DNA of 38,178 bases, taken from NCBI RefSeq assembly GCF_002906255.1, contig NZ_POTC01000030.1, positions 1-38,178 on the forward strand, read 5' to 3'. The first letter of the stretch is position 1; each line of letters opens with the position of its first letter. The position numbers were made by a program, and so were the translations under genes. This DNA is from Novacetimonas maltaceti. GTDB taxonomy: Bacteria > Pseudomonadota > Alphaproteobacteria > Acetobacterales > Acetobacteraceae. Below are positions 7,717 through 15,887 of this stretch, piece after piece. A model generated the notes under the pieces. It made no database searches. It saw only the letters and a list, made by a program, of their open reading frames with translations, and was not told the origin of the DNA.

Positions 7717-9501
7717 ATGGATGCAACGCGACTGAAATCCGTTGATGTCGTCATCGTCGGTGGCGGCTGGGCCGGTTCGATCATGGCCAAGGAAATGACC
7801 GAGGCCGGGCGCAATGTCGTCATGCTCGAACGTGGCCCCGACCGCAGCACCGCCGTCGATGGGGCCTATCCCGGCTCGATCGATGAGCTTGAGGGCAATT
7901 TCCGCTATCGCCTGTTCCAGGACCTTTCGAAAAACACCGTTACAATCAGGAACAATATCCACCAGCGCGCCCTGCCGTACCGGCGCATGGCGGCGTTCCT
8001 GCCGGGCGAGGGCGTGGGCGGCGCGGGCCTGCACTGGTCCGGCGTGCATTTCCGCATGCCGCCCGATGACCTCATCCTGCGTTCGAAGGTGATCGAGCGT
8101 TACGGGAAATCCTTTATCCCCGAAGGCATGAACCTTCAGGATTATGGCGTCACCTATGACGAACTGGAGCCATTTTTCGACCGAGCGGAAAAGGTGTTCG
8201 GTACGTCGGGGGAGCCGTACAAGATCAACGGGAAAGTGGTGGGGCAGGGGAATGTCTTCTCCCCCTCGCGTTCCGGGCCGTTCCCGCTGCCCGCGCTGAA
8301 GGACGTCTATAGCGCGCACCTGTTCCGCAAGGCCGCGACGGAGGCGGGGTTCCATCCCTATTCCATGCCCGCGGCCAATGCGTCGGCGCAGTACACCAAT
8401 CCCTATGGCGCGCAGATGGGGCCGTGCAATTTCTGTGGGTATTGCAGCGGTTATGCCTGTTACATGTATTCCAAGGCATCGCCCAACGTGAACATCCTGC
8501 CGGTGCTGCGTCGCGATCCCCTGTTTGAACTGCGCACGCACGCCCACGTCCTGCGCGTGGAGATGGACAGCACGAAAACCCGTGCAACGGGCGTGACCTA
8601 TGTCGATCGTGACGGGCGCACATGGACGCAGCCTGCCGAACTGGTGATCCTCAGCGCGTTCCAGTTCCATAACGTCCGGCTGATGCTGCTGTCGGGAATT
8701 GGCAGGCCTTATGACCCTGTCGCCAACGAAGGTGTGGTGGGCCGCAACTTCGTCTACCAGAACGTCACGACCAGCATGGTCTGGCTTGACCGGGGGATCG
8801 AGACCGAACAGTTCGTCGGGACTGGCGGCGGCGGCGTGGCGTTCGATGATTTCAACAGCGAGAATTTCGATCATGGCCCGCTGGGTTTCGTCGGTGGCTC
8901 ACCCGTCTGGGTGAACCAGGCGGGGGTGAAGGCCATCGCGGCGGCGCAGGCGGGCGGCCCGCCGGGCACGCCGCGATGGGGCAGTGCGTGGAAGGCGGGG
9001 CTGGTGGATACCTACCGCCATTCCCTGCGCATTGATGCGCATGGCGCGAACATGGCCTATCGCGATGTGTTCCTCGACCTCGATCCGACATGGAAGGATG
9101 CCTACGGCCTGCCTCTGCTGCGCATGACGTTCGACTGGAAGGATAACGATATCCGCATGAACCGTTACGTGGTGGATCGCATTGGCGATGTCGCACGCGC
9201 AATGGGCGCGCGGCGGGTGCAGTTGACAAAGCGGGAATTCGGCGTGCCGTTCGACACGCGCAAATACCAGACCACGCATCTGGGCGGTGGCGCGGTGATG
9301 GGGACGGCCCCGAACACCAGCGCGCTCAACCGTTACCTGCAGGTGTGGGACGTGCCGAACGTGTTTGTCATCGGCGCCAATGCGTTTCCGCAGGGAACGG
9401 GATACAACCCGACCGGCATGGTCGCGGCCCTTGCCTACTGGGCGGCGCACCATATCCGCCAGACCTACCTGAAAAATCCCGGCCCGCTGGTGTCGCTGTG
9501 A
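7717..9501 (+). CDS. GMC-family FAD dehydrogenase, large subunit (gluconate 2-dehydrogenase type)
   Basis: The 594-residue flavoprotein oxidises a sugar acid or polyol in the periplasm and passes electrons to the cytochrome encoded next. It has the Rossmann FAD motif VIVGGGWAG (residues 13-20), the GMC block FLPGEGVGGAGLHWSGVHFR, and C-terminal active-site residues His521 (HLGGGAVMG) and Asn564 (YNPTGM). A Cys cluster C237-x2-C-x2-C-x4-C248 (MGPCNFCGYCSGYAC) resembles the 3Fe-4S region of related GMC dehydrogenases. From memory it is very close to enterobacterial gluconate 2-dehydrogenase along its whole length, but 2-ketogluconate or another substrate cannot be excluded. It has no signal of its own and is presumably exported with the Tat-bearing small subunit. 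The ATG at 7717 follows GGGGAG. Confidence 0.92.
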   Translation: MDATRLKSVDVVIVGGGWAGSIMAKEMTEAGRNVVMLERGPDRSTAVDGAYPGSIDELEGNFRYRLFQDLSKNTVTIRNNIHQRALPYRRMAAFLPGEGVGGAGLHWSGVHFRMPPDDLILRSKVIERYGKSFIPEGMNLQDYGVTYDELEPFFDRAEKVFGTSGEPYKINGKVVGQGNVFSPSRSGPFPLPALKDVYSAHLFRKAATEAGFHPYSMPAANASAQYTNPYGAQMGPCNFCGYCSGYACYMYSKASPNVNILPVLRRDPLFELRTHAHVLRVEMDSTKTRATGVTYVDRDGRTWTQPAELVILSAFQFHNVRLMLLSGIGRPYDPVANEGVVGRNFVYQNVTTSMVWLDRGIETEQFVGTGGGGVAFDDFNSENFDHGPLGFVGGSPVWVNQAGVKAIAAAQAGGPPGTPRWGSAWKAGLVDTYRHSLRIDAHGANMAYRDVFLDLDPTWKDAYGLPLLRMTFDWKDNDIRMNRYVVDRIGDVARAMGARRVQLTKREFGVPFDTRKYQTTHLGGGAVMGTAPNTSALNRYLQVWDVPNVFVIGANAFPQGTGYNPTGMVAALAYWAAHHIRQTYLKNPGPLVSL

Positions 9502-10814
9502 AGGGGGGGCGTGTCCTTGCCCTGCTGGTGGGGCTGGTCGGCGGGATTGCGGGGCCCGCGCGCGCGGCGGGGGATGCGGGGCAGCAGGCGGAGATCGCGG
9601 CGGGGGAGTATGTGGCCCGTGCCGCAGACTGTTCCGCGTGCCATACCCTGCCGGGGGGAAAGCCCTTTGCCGGGGGGCTGACGTTCCACCTGCCGATGGG
9701 TACGATCCGGGCTTCCAACATCACGCCGGACCCGAAGGCGGGGATTGGCCTCTATAGCGAGGCGGAATTCGCGCGCGCCCTGCGCCAGGGGATCCGCCGG
9801 GATGGGGCGACGCTGTATCCGGCCATGCCCTATCCGTCCTATGCCCATCTGACGGATGCGGATGTGCATGCGCTGTATGTCTATTTCATGAAGGGCGTCG
9901 CCCCTGTCGCAACCCCTGTCGCGCCCAATGACATTGTCTGGCCGCTGTCGATGCGCTGGCCACTGGTGGCGTGGCGGATGATGTTCGCCCCGTCTGGTGC
10001 GCAGGGCGTGCGGAGCTTTGCCGACCCGCAACTGGCGCGCGGGGCCTATCTGGTGGAGGGGCCGGGCCATTGCGGGGCCTGCCATACGCCACGCGGCGTC
10101 GCGATGCAGGAAAAGGCCCTGACGGCGGCGGACGGGCCGTTGTACCTGTCGGGTGGCAGTGCGGTCGATGGCTGGAATCCCGTCAGCCTGCGCGGGGAAG
10201 AGCGCGAGGGGCTGGGCCGGTGGAGCGAGGAGGATATCGTCACCTTCCTGCGGACGGGGCGCGTCATGCACGCCGCCGCCTTTGGCGGGATGACGGATGC
10301 GATCCGCCATGGCACGCAGCATCTGAGCGATGATGACCTGCATGCGATCGCCCATTACCTGAAATCCCTGCCCCCCGTACATCCGCAGGCGCGGGCATGG
10401 CAGTATGATGAAACGACCGGACGCAGCCTGCATGCGGGCGACCTGTCCGCACGGGGCGCGCGGGCCTATGTCGATAGCTGCGCCGCCTGCCACCGGACCG
10501 ACGGGCGGGGCTATCCCACGACGTTCCCGCCGCTTGCGGGAAATCCGGTGGTGATGGATGCCTCCGCCACGTCGCTGATCCGCATCGTCCTGACGGGCAG
10601 CGTGCTGCGCGCCACCCATCAGGCGCCATCGGCCTTTGTCATGCCCGGTTTTGCGGCGCGCATGGACGACCGGGCCGTGGCCGACGTGGTCAGTTTCATC
10701 CGCCTGTCATGGGGCAATGACGTCCCGCAGGTCAGCGCGGCGGAGGTCGCGGCGGTGCGGCGTTCCCTGAAAGACGGCGGGGGTGCGCCCCCGGCGCGCC
10801 AGCCCCTGAACTGA
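9498..10814 (+). CDS. Triheme cytochrome c subunit of the membrane-bound dehydrogenase
   Basis: The 438-residue secreted cytochrome has three heme c motifs: CSACH (45-49), CGACH (192-196) and CAACH (328-332). This matches the cytochrome subunit of acetic acid bacterial alcohol/gluconate dehydrogenase complexes, which carry electrons from the flavoprotein to ubiquinone. The N-terminus is a Sec signal peptide (VLALLVGLVGGIAGPARA). I take the GTG at 9498, which overlaps the TGA of the flavoprotein gene (GTGA); the longer open frame to 9345 only reads antisense-like residues before the signal. There is no clear C-terminal membrane helix, so anchoring may be by an amphipathic segment, as suggested for the family. 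It is the last gene of the operon. Confidence 0.92.
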   Translation: MKGGRVLALLVGLVGGIAGPARAAGDAGQQAEIAAGEYVARAADCSACHTLPGGKPFAGGLTFHLPMGTIRASNITPDPKAGIGLYSEAEFARALRQGIRRDGATLYPAMPYPSYAHLTDADVHALYVYFMKGVAPVATPVAPNDIVWPLSMRWPLVAWRMMFAPSGAQGVRSFADPQLARGAYLVEGPGHCGACHTPRGVAMQEKALTAADGPLYLSGGSAVDGWNPVSLRGEEREGLGRWSEEDIVTFLRTGRVMHAAAFGGMTDAIRHGTQHLSDDDLHAIAHYLKSLPPVHPQARAWQYDETTGRSLHAGDLSARGARAYVDSCAACHRTDGRGYPTTFPPLAGNPVVMDASATSLIRIVLTGSVLRATHQAPSAFVMPGFAARMDDRAVADVVSFIRLSWGNDVPQVSAAEVAAVRRSLKDGGGAPPARQPLN

Positions 10815-10823
10815 TCGTGAAGG

Positions 10824-10844
10824 GGCAGGGCGGTTGTCCCTGCC
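10824..10844 (+). terminator. Possible hairpin after the cytochrome c gene
   Basis: GGCAGGG (10824-10830) pairs with CCCTGCC (10838-10844). There is no T-run after it, so intrinsic termination here is weak; the inverted-repeat element just downstream may do the job instead. Confidence 0.35.
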
Positions 10845-10896
10845 GTGAGGCTCCGTCACTGTGGCGGGGAAGGGCAGGCGGCTTCCTGATGAAGTT

Positions 10897-10986
10897 ATAA
10901 AAGTTTTTTTGGGTGGCGCCTTTTGATTGAAAAAGGCGACGTTCTTTCGAAGCTTTTTGAAAAAAGCTTCACCAAAAACTTTTTTG
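10897..10986. repeat. Three-way-junction-like intergenic repeat, copy 1
   Basis: This copy starts ATAAAAGTTTTTTTGGGTG and ends CACCAAAAACTTTT, giving imperfect terminal inverted repeats. Between them are two hairpins: CGCCTTTT/AAAAGGCG around 10917-10938, and the perfect GAAGCTTTTT/AAAAAGCTTC at about 10949-10970. It fills the gap between the cytochrome c gene and the next gene and belongs to the same family as the elements at 14252, 23173, 33058 and 38007. Confidence 0.85.
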
Positions 10987-11023
10987 GATTTGCAGGCAGG
11001 TGGCAAGCGGGAAAGGAACACTC

Positions 11024-12232
11024 ATGAAGCGTCGTTCATTGCTGGGGGCCGCAGTTCCCATGGGTGTTGCCGCAGCACTGGCGCGTGCGGCGGGACGCGC
11101 CCATGCGGCCCCCGCCGCGACTGAAGGCACCAACCGTGATCACGGTTTCAATTCGGCAGGCCCGTTCGAGGTCGTGGCGCGTTTTGACGGTCCCGGCCCG
11201 TCGGGGGTTGCGGTGACGCCGGGACGGCGCATCTTCATCGGTTTTCCCCGTCACGCCATCAATCATACGGGCGCCACGCTTGCCGAACTGCGCGATGACG
11301 GGCTTCATGCCTACCCCGATGCGCAATGGAGCCTGCCGTCGGATCGCGCGCCCGCGCAGCGCCTGATGTCGGTCCATGGCATGACCACCGACACACGCGG
11401 GCGGTTGTGGTGCATTGACGATGGCAAGCTCGCGGGCCTGCCGCTGGCGGCCGGGGCGGCGAAGGTGATCGGGATCGATCCCGCCACCAACACGATCTTT
11501 TCCAATATCGTGCTGCGTCCCGGCATCGTCCTGCCCGACAGCCACATGAACGACCTGCGCGTGGACCTGACGCATGGGGCGGCGGGGACGGTGTATGTCA
11601 CGGATTCCTCGTTCGGCATGTCGCCCGCGCTGGTGGTCATCGACATCGCCACCGGGCGGCAGCGCCGCGTGCTGGCGCAGCATCATGCCACACAGGCGGA
11701 ACGTGGTTTCATGGCCGTGGTGGAAGGCCGCCCGCTGGTGTTCGATCCCCCACGGCACAAACCTTCCTTTGTCTGGGGGGGCGCGGACGGGATCACGCTG
11801 TCGCCCGACAGCGGTACGCTGTATTTCTGCCCGCTGACCAGCAGGCGGCTCTACAGCATTCCCACGGCGCTGCTGTCCGATTTCTCCGCAACCGAGGCGC
11901 AACTGGCGCAGGCCGTGCGTGACGAGGGGGAAAAGGGCGTGGCCGACGGACTGGCCACCGATGGGCAGGGGCGCATCTACACCACCAATTTTGAACATGA
12001 CGCCATCTTCCGCCGCAATGTCGACGGGTCGTTCGACACCATGGTCCGTGACCCGCGCGTGCTGTCGCCGGACGGGATATTTGTCGATGGCAGCGATGTC
12101 TACTGCACGCTGGGGCAATGGAACCGCCTTGGCGGACTGAACGGGGGGCACGACCTGCGGGTGCCGCCCTATTACCTGATCCGCTTTCCCACCGATCCGC
12201 CAGCGGCGGTGGATGCGCTGCATGTGAAATAG
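11024..12232 (+). CDS. Major royal jelly / Yellow family beta-propeller protein, exported
   Basis: The 402-residue product begins with a Tat-like signal (MKRRSLLGAAVPMGVAAALA, Arg3-Arg4, then an Ala-rich region). The mature part has the hallmarks of the MRJP/Yellow fold: HMNDLRVDL, VYVTDSSFGMSPALVVIDIATG, GITLSPDSGTLYFCPLTSRRLYSIPTALL, GLATDGQGRIYTTNFEHDAI and LSPDGIFVDG. The family is a six-bladed propeller related to SMP-30/gluconolactonase; bacterial members have no established reaction. ATG 11024 follows AAAGGA at normal spacing. It is separated from the dehydrogenase operon by a repeat element. A lactonase-like or ligand-binding role in periplasmic sugar oxidation is possible but unproven. 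Confidence 0.8.
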   Translation: MKRRSLLGAAVPMGVAAALARAAGRAHAAPAATEGTNRDHGFNSAGPFEVVARFDGPGPSGVAVTPGRRIFIGFPRHAINHTGATLAELRDDGLHAYPDAQWSLPSDRAPAQRLMSVHGMTTDTRGRLWCIDDGKLAGLPLAAGAAKVIGIDPATNTIFSNIVLRPGIVLPDSHMNDLRVDLTHGAAGTVYVTDSSFGMSPALVVIDIATGRQRRVLAQHHATQAERGFMAVVEGRPLVFDPPRHKPSFVWGGADGITLSPDSGTLYFCPLTSRRLYSIPTALLSDFSATEAQLAQAVRDEGEKGVADGLATDGQGRIYTTNFEHDAIFRRNVDGSFDTMVRDPRVLSPDGIFVDGSDVYCTLGQWNRLGGLNGGHDLRVPPYYLIRFPTDPPAAVDALHVK

Positions 12233-12277
12233 GCACGCCCCTTTCCCTTTGGGGTGAATTGCGGCAAAAATCCTGCC

Positions 12278-13354
12278 ATGAATATTCTGTCGCGCATGAT
12301 GATGCCCCTGATCCGGCGCCTTGATCCCGAGGACGCCCATCAGCTTGCCCTCAATGCCCTGCAACTCGGGCTTGGCGGCGTGTCGGACCCGGCCCGGGAC
12401 GATCCCGCCCTGTCGATTCGCGCCATGGGCCTGCGATTCCCGAACCCGATCGGCATCGGGGCGGGGTTTGACAAGAACGCGCTGGTGGTGCGCCCGCTGT
12501 CGCGTTCGGGCTTCGGCTTTGTGGAGGCCGGGACCGTCACCCCCCGCCCACAGCCGGGCAACCCGCGCCCGCGCCTGTTCCGCCTGACCGAAGATCGCGC
12601 GATCATCAACCGCATGGGCTTCAACAACCAGGGCATCGACCGCTTTGCCGTGCGCATGGCCCGCCTGCACCGTGTCAGCGCATCGGGCCGCCATGTGGGG
12701 GCGAAGGTGCCAGTGGGCGCGAACCTTGGCATCAACAAGACCGGTGCGGACCCGGAGCGCGACTATCCGCTGCTGGTTGGCCGGATCAAGAATTACGTCG
12801 ATTACATCGTCATCAACCTGTCGTCGCCCAATACGCCGGGCCTGCGTGACCTGCTGGAGGCGTCGCGCCTGAAATCCATCCTCGATGCGATTGCCGCCGC
12901 CCATCCCGAACGTCCGCCGCTGCTGGTCAAGCTGTCGCCCGACATGGCGCGCGACGATATCCCCGCCGTGGTGGACGCCGCGATCGCGGGCGGCGCGCAG
13001 GGCCTGATTGTCACCAACACCACGATCTCGCGCCCGCGCAGCCTGCGCAGCGCCTATGCCACGGAAACCGGCGGCCTGTCGGGCCGTCCGCTGACACCGC
13101 TGTCATGCGATACGCTGGCGCATGTGGCCCGCGCGGCCAATGGCCGCCTGACGCTGGTGGCGTGCGGTGGCATCGAAAGCGGTGCGGACATCGTGGAGCG
13201 CGTGCGCATGGGGGCCGACCTTGTGCAGCTTTATACCGCCTATGCCTATGAAGGGCCGGCGATCCTGTCGCGCCTGAAGCGCGAGACGCTCAAGGCGTTG
13301 CGCCTGCAGGGGTTCGAGACCCTGTCCGATGCGAAAGGAACCGCCCTGTCGTGA
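12278..13354 (+). CDS. pyrD: Dihydroorotate dehydrogenase (quinone), class 2
   Basis: PyrD oxidises dihydroorotate to orotate in pyrimidine synthesis, passing electrons through FMN to quinone at the membrane. The 358-residue protein has the class 2 N-terminal helical extension (LIRRLDPEDAHQLALNALQLG), NPIGIGAGFDKNA, GTVTPRPQPGNPRPRLFR, and INLSSPNTPGLRDL with the catalytic Ser183 plus Asn180 and Asn185. Lys in PLLVKLSP, TNTTISRP and GADLVQLYTA complete the FMN site. I start at ATG 12278; an in-frame ATG at 12254 adds eight residues. The 3' end overlaps the next gene by four bases (GTGA), implying coupling. Confidence 0.95.
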   Translation: MNILSRMMMPLIRRLDPEDAHQLALNALQLGLGGVSDPARDDPALSIRAMGLRFPNPIGIGAGFDKNALVVRPLSRSGFGFVEAGTVTPRPQPGNPRPRLFRLTEDRAIINRMGFNNQGIDRFAVRMARLHRVSASGRHVGAKVPVGANLGINKTGADPERDYPLLVGRIKNYVDYIVINLSSPNTPGLRDLLEASRLKSILDAIAAAHPERPPLLVKLSPDMARDDIPAVVDAAIAGGAQGLIVTNTTISRPRSLRSAYATETGGLSGRPLTPLSCDTLAHVARAANGRLTLVACGGIESGADIVERVRMGADLVQLYTAYAYEGPAILSRLKRETLKALRLQGFETLSDAKGTALS

Positions 13355-14229
13355 AGGAAGCCAGCGGAATCGCCCCTGTGGCGGATCGGTATGACGGATA
13401 TATCGTCGACCTGTGGGGCGTCATCCATAATGGCGTGGCCCCGTATCCCGGTGCGCCGGAATGCCTGCAGCAGTTGCGACAGGCGGGCAAGCGGGTGATT
13501 CTGCTGTCCAACGCGCCGCGCCGTGCCGACACGGTGCAGGTTGGGCTGCGGGCGATGGGCATTGGCGATGACCTGTATGAAGGGCTGATGACCAGCGGCG
13601 AATGCACGCGCCGGATGCTGCAGGCCCGCACCGACCCGTGGTTCGCGCAACTGGGGCGGCGGATGCTGCACCTTGGGCCGCAGAAGGATGTCGACCTGTT
13701 CGCGGGGCTGGACCTTGATGTGGTGGAAGACCCGGCGCAGGCGGATTTCGTCCTCAATACCGGCCCTGATGCCGACCGGGGGGAGGAGGACATCACGCCG
13801 TATCTTCCGGTGCTCGACCAATGCGCCCGGCATGGGCTGAAGATGATCTGCGCCAACCCGGACCAGCAGGTCATCCGGGGCAGCCGTCGCCTGCTGTGCG
13901 CCGGTGCCCTGGCCAGCCGGTATGAGGAAAGCCATGGCGGGGACGTGCGCTGGATCGGCAAGCCCCATCCGGAGGTCTATGCCCTTGTGGCGGGCATGAT
14001 GGACCTGCCGCTGTCACGCATCCTTGCGGTGGGGGACTCCCTTGCCACCGACATGCGCGGCGCAAAGGGCGCGGGCGTCGATGGCTGCTGGGTGCTGGGC
14101 GGTATCCATCAGGAAATGCTTGGCGGCAGCTGGGCCGAGGGGCGCGATGCCGATTACGCCCTCGCGGTGGAGGAGGCCCATGGCGCGGGGCTTGATCCGG
14201 CGGTGTGCGTGCCGTCCTTCCGGTGGTAG
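13351..14229 (+). CDS. TIGR01459-type HAD superfamily class IIA protein
   Basis: This 292-residue protein has a HAD class IIA layout: motif I DGYIVDLWGVIHNG (Asp20), motif II LLSNAPRR, a cap region, CANPDQ, GKPHPEVY, and motif IV VGDSLATDMRGAKGAG. The usual second aspartate of DxD is Trp22 here, as in the DxWG pattern I recall for this family, so ordinary phosphatase activity is uncertain. The substrate is unknown. It starts at GTG 13351, overlapping the pyrD stop, with AAAGGA about 12 bases upstream. Co-translation with pyrD hints at nucleotide housekeeping, which is inference only. Confidence 0.85.
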   Translation: MKEASGIAPVADRYDGYIVDLWGVIHNGVAPYPGAPECLQQLRQAGKRVILLSNAPRRADTVQVGLRAMGIGDDLYEGLMTSGECTRRMLQARTDPWFAQLGRRMLHLGPQKDVDLFAGLDLDVVEDPAQADFVLNTGPDADRGEEDITPYLPVLDQCARHGLKMICANPDQQVIRGSRRLLCAGALASRYEESHGGDVRWIGKPHPEVYALVAGMMDLPLSRILAVGDSLATDMRGAKGAGVDGCWVLGGIHQEMLGGSWAEGRDADYALAVEEAHGAGLDPAVCVPSFRW

Positions 14230-14251
14230 GCGAGGCGGTTGCGATGGACAG

Positions 14252-14333
14252 ATAAAAGCTTCTGGGTGCCGCCTTTTTTAAAAGGCGGCGTTCTTTGAAG
14301 CTTTTTGGGAAAAAGCTTCACCAAAAACTTTTA
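14252..14333. repeat. Three-way-junction-like intergenic repeat, copy 2
   Basis: This intact copy starts ATAAAAGCTTCTGGGTG and ends CACCAAAAACTTTTAT. It contains GCCGCCTTTTTT/AAAAGGCGGC and GAAGCTTTTT/AAAAAGCTTC. It lies between the convergent HAD gene and DUF3465 gene and could terminate transcription from both sides. Confidence 0.88.
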
Positions 14334-14350
14334 TTGTTAATAGGCTTTTT

Positions 14351-14842
14351 TTACTCGTACCGGTGACCATTGACCGTCACATAGCCTGCGATGGGCCAGT
14401 TGCGGCTGGTGCCATGATGGGTCCAGTCGATACCCTGGCTGCGCAGGTTGTCGAAGTAGTAGCGCCCGACCACATCCACGTCATCGCCCTTCGCCACCCA
14501 CGGCCATTGCGGGGCCTCCATGCGGTCAAGGTCGGAGACGATGCGGATGTAGATCCCCGACCCGACATCGACATAGAAATAGCCATGCCAGCCACTGCGC
14601 GTCCGGCGCGCGCGGGAGACGGAGATGACCCGGCCACAGACATGTTCGGGCAGGTCGGCATGCCGGGTGTGGCGTTCCTCGTTCTCGAACTTGCGCTGGT
14701 CCTCTAGGAACCTGCGATTGTCACAACTGGCGGAGACGGAGTCCCCCCACGCATGCGCGGTCGTGCTGGTCATCACCTGCGCGGCGGTGACCATCATGGC
14801 GCCCGCGCAAAAGGAGCGCAGCAGGGTTAAGCGTGCCGACAT
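14351..14842 (-). CDS. Secreted DUF3465 family protein
   Basis: The 163-residue product starts with a Sec-type signal (LTLLRSFCAGAMMVTAAQ, cleavage near AHAWG). The mature part resembles DUF3465: HVCGRVISVSRARR, a strand-rich core (YFYVDVGSGIYIRIVSDLDR), GDDVDVVGRYYF, and the typical IDWTHHGTSRNWPIAGYVTVNG end. The pattern suggests a small OB-fold-like domain; the function of the family is unknown. I prefer ATG 14842 because GAGGA lies six bases upstream, rather than 14854. It lies 97 bases after the PPK2 gene on the same strand and may be transcribed with it. Its stop is about 17 bases from repeat copy 2. Confidence 0.75.
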   Translation of the reverse strand: MSARLTLLRSFCAGAMMVTAAQVMTSTTAHAWGDSVSASCDNRRFLEDQRKFENEERHTRHADLPEHVCGRVISVSRARRTRSGWHGYFYVDVGSGIYIRIVSDLDRMEAPQWPWVAKGDDVDVVGRYYFDNLRSQGIDWTHHGTSRNWPIAGYVTVNGHRYE

Positions 14843-14939
14843 CACAGTCCTCATTCTGTCACTACATGCCTTCCATGCGTGGGATGCGTGCGCGCGTCAA
14901 TGACCCGCACACGCATGCGTTATATGCGGATGTGACGTT

Positions 14940-15878
14940 CTATGTCTTTTCGGCCATCAGTTGCTGGCGGGCCTTTTTCATTTCCGCGCGCGCGGCGGCG
15001 TCCAGTCTGGGCATCTGCAGGTCAAGCTGCTCCAGTGCTGCGATCAGTGTCTCGATCACCACGAGGCGGGCGAACCATTTCTGGTCCGCCGGCACCACGA
15101 ACCATGGCGCGTGCGGCGCCGCCGTATTGCGGATCGCCTGTTCATAAGCCTCCTGATAGCTGTCCCAGTATCCACGTTCGTGGATGTCAGCGGCGGAAAA
15201 TTTCCAGTTCTTTTCAGGATGGTTGATGCGCGACAGGAACCGCTTGCGCTGCTCGTCCTTGGACAGGTGCAGGAAGAATTTGACGATCACCGTGCCCTGT
15301 CGTGCCAGATACTCCTCGAAATGGCGGATATCGCGGTAACGGTCGTCCCACAGCGTCGGTGACTTGCGCAGTTGTGGCGGGATCTTCTGGTTTTCAAGGA
15401 TTTCGGGATGCACCCGCGTGACCAGCACCTCTTCGTAATGGCTGCGGTTGAAGATGCCGATATGCCCGCCCTGCGGCAGGGCCAGGTGTTCGCGCCACAG
15501 ATAGTCGTGAGCAAGTTCGACCGGGCCGGGCTGCTTGAAGGAGGTGACATTGACCCCTTCGGGATTGATGCCGGACATCACATGCTTGATGACGCCATCC
15601 TTGCCCGCCGCGTCCAGCGCCTGCAGCACGATCAGCATCGACCATTCGCCATTGGCGTACAGCCGCGCCTGCAGTTCCGACAGGCGGCCGATCCGTTCAT
15701 ACAGATGCCGCTTGCCGCCTTTCTTTTCCAGCCCACAGTCCTGCGCCGCACGGGTCGGGCAGGCCGAAAGTTTGAAATCCGTTCCGTCGGTAATGCGAAA
15801 ACGTGTCGCCAACTGGGCCTGTGCCGCGATGGTTGCCGCGTCGGGTTGGGTCTTCGTACCCTTGGTCTTGTCCTGCAT
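14940..15878 (-). CDS. Polyphosphate kinase 2 family protein
   Basis: PPK2 enzymes transfer phosphate between inorganic polyphosphate and nucleotides. The 312-residue protein has the Walker A variant LQALDAAGKDGVIKHVMSGINP, then GVNVTSFKQP, HDYLWREHLALPQGGHIGIFNRSHYEEVLV with its Arg/Asp-rich lid, and VIVKFFLHLSKDEQRKRFLSR. The spacing resembles the nucleotide-phosphorylating PPK2 subgroup (class III-like: AMP or ADP plus polyP), but the subclass is a judgement by eye. The N-terminus (about 25 residues) is low complexity. It starts nine bases after the ydfG-like gene ends and is surely co-transcribed with it. Confidence 0.92.
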   Translation of the reverse strand: MQDKTKGTKTQPDAATIAAQAQLATRFRITDGTDFKLSACPTRAAQDCGLEKKGGKRHLYERIGRLSELQARLYANGEWSMLIVLQALDAAGKDGVIKHVMSGINPEGVNVTSFKQPGPVELAHDYLWREHLALPQGGHIGIFNRSHYEEVLVTRVHPEILENQKIPPQLRKSPTLWDDRYRDIRHFEEYLARQGTVIVKFFLHLSKDEQRKRFLSRINHPEKNWKFSAADIHERGYWDSYQEAYEQAIRNTAAPHAPWFVVPADQKWFARLVVIETLIAALEQLDLQMPRLDAAARAEMKKARQQLMAEKT

Positions 15879-15887
15879 TGATACGGC

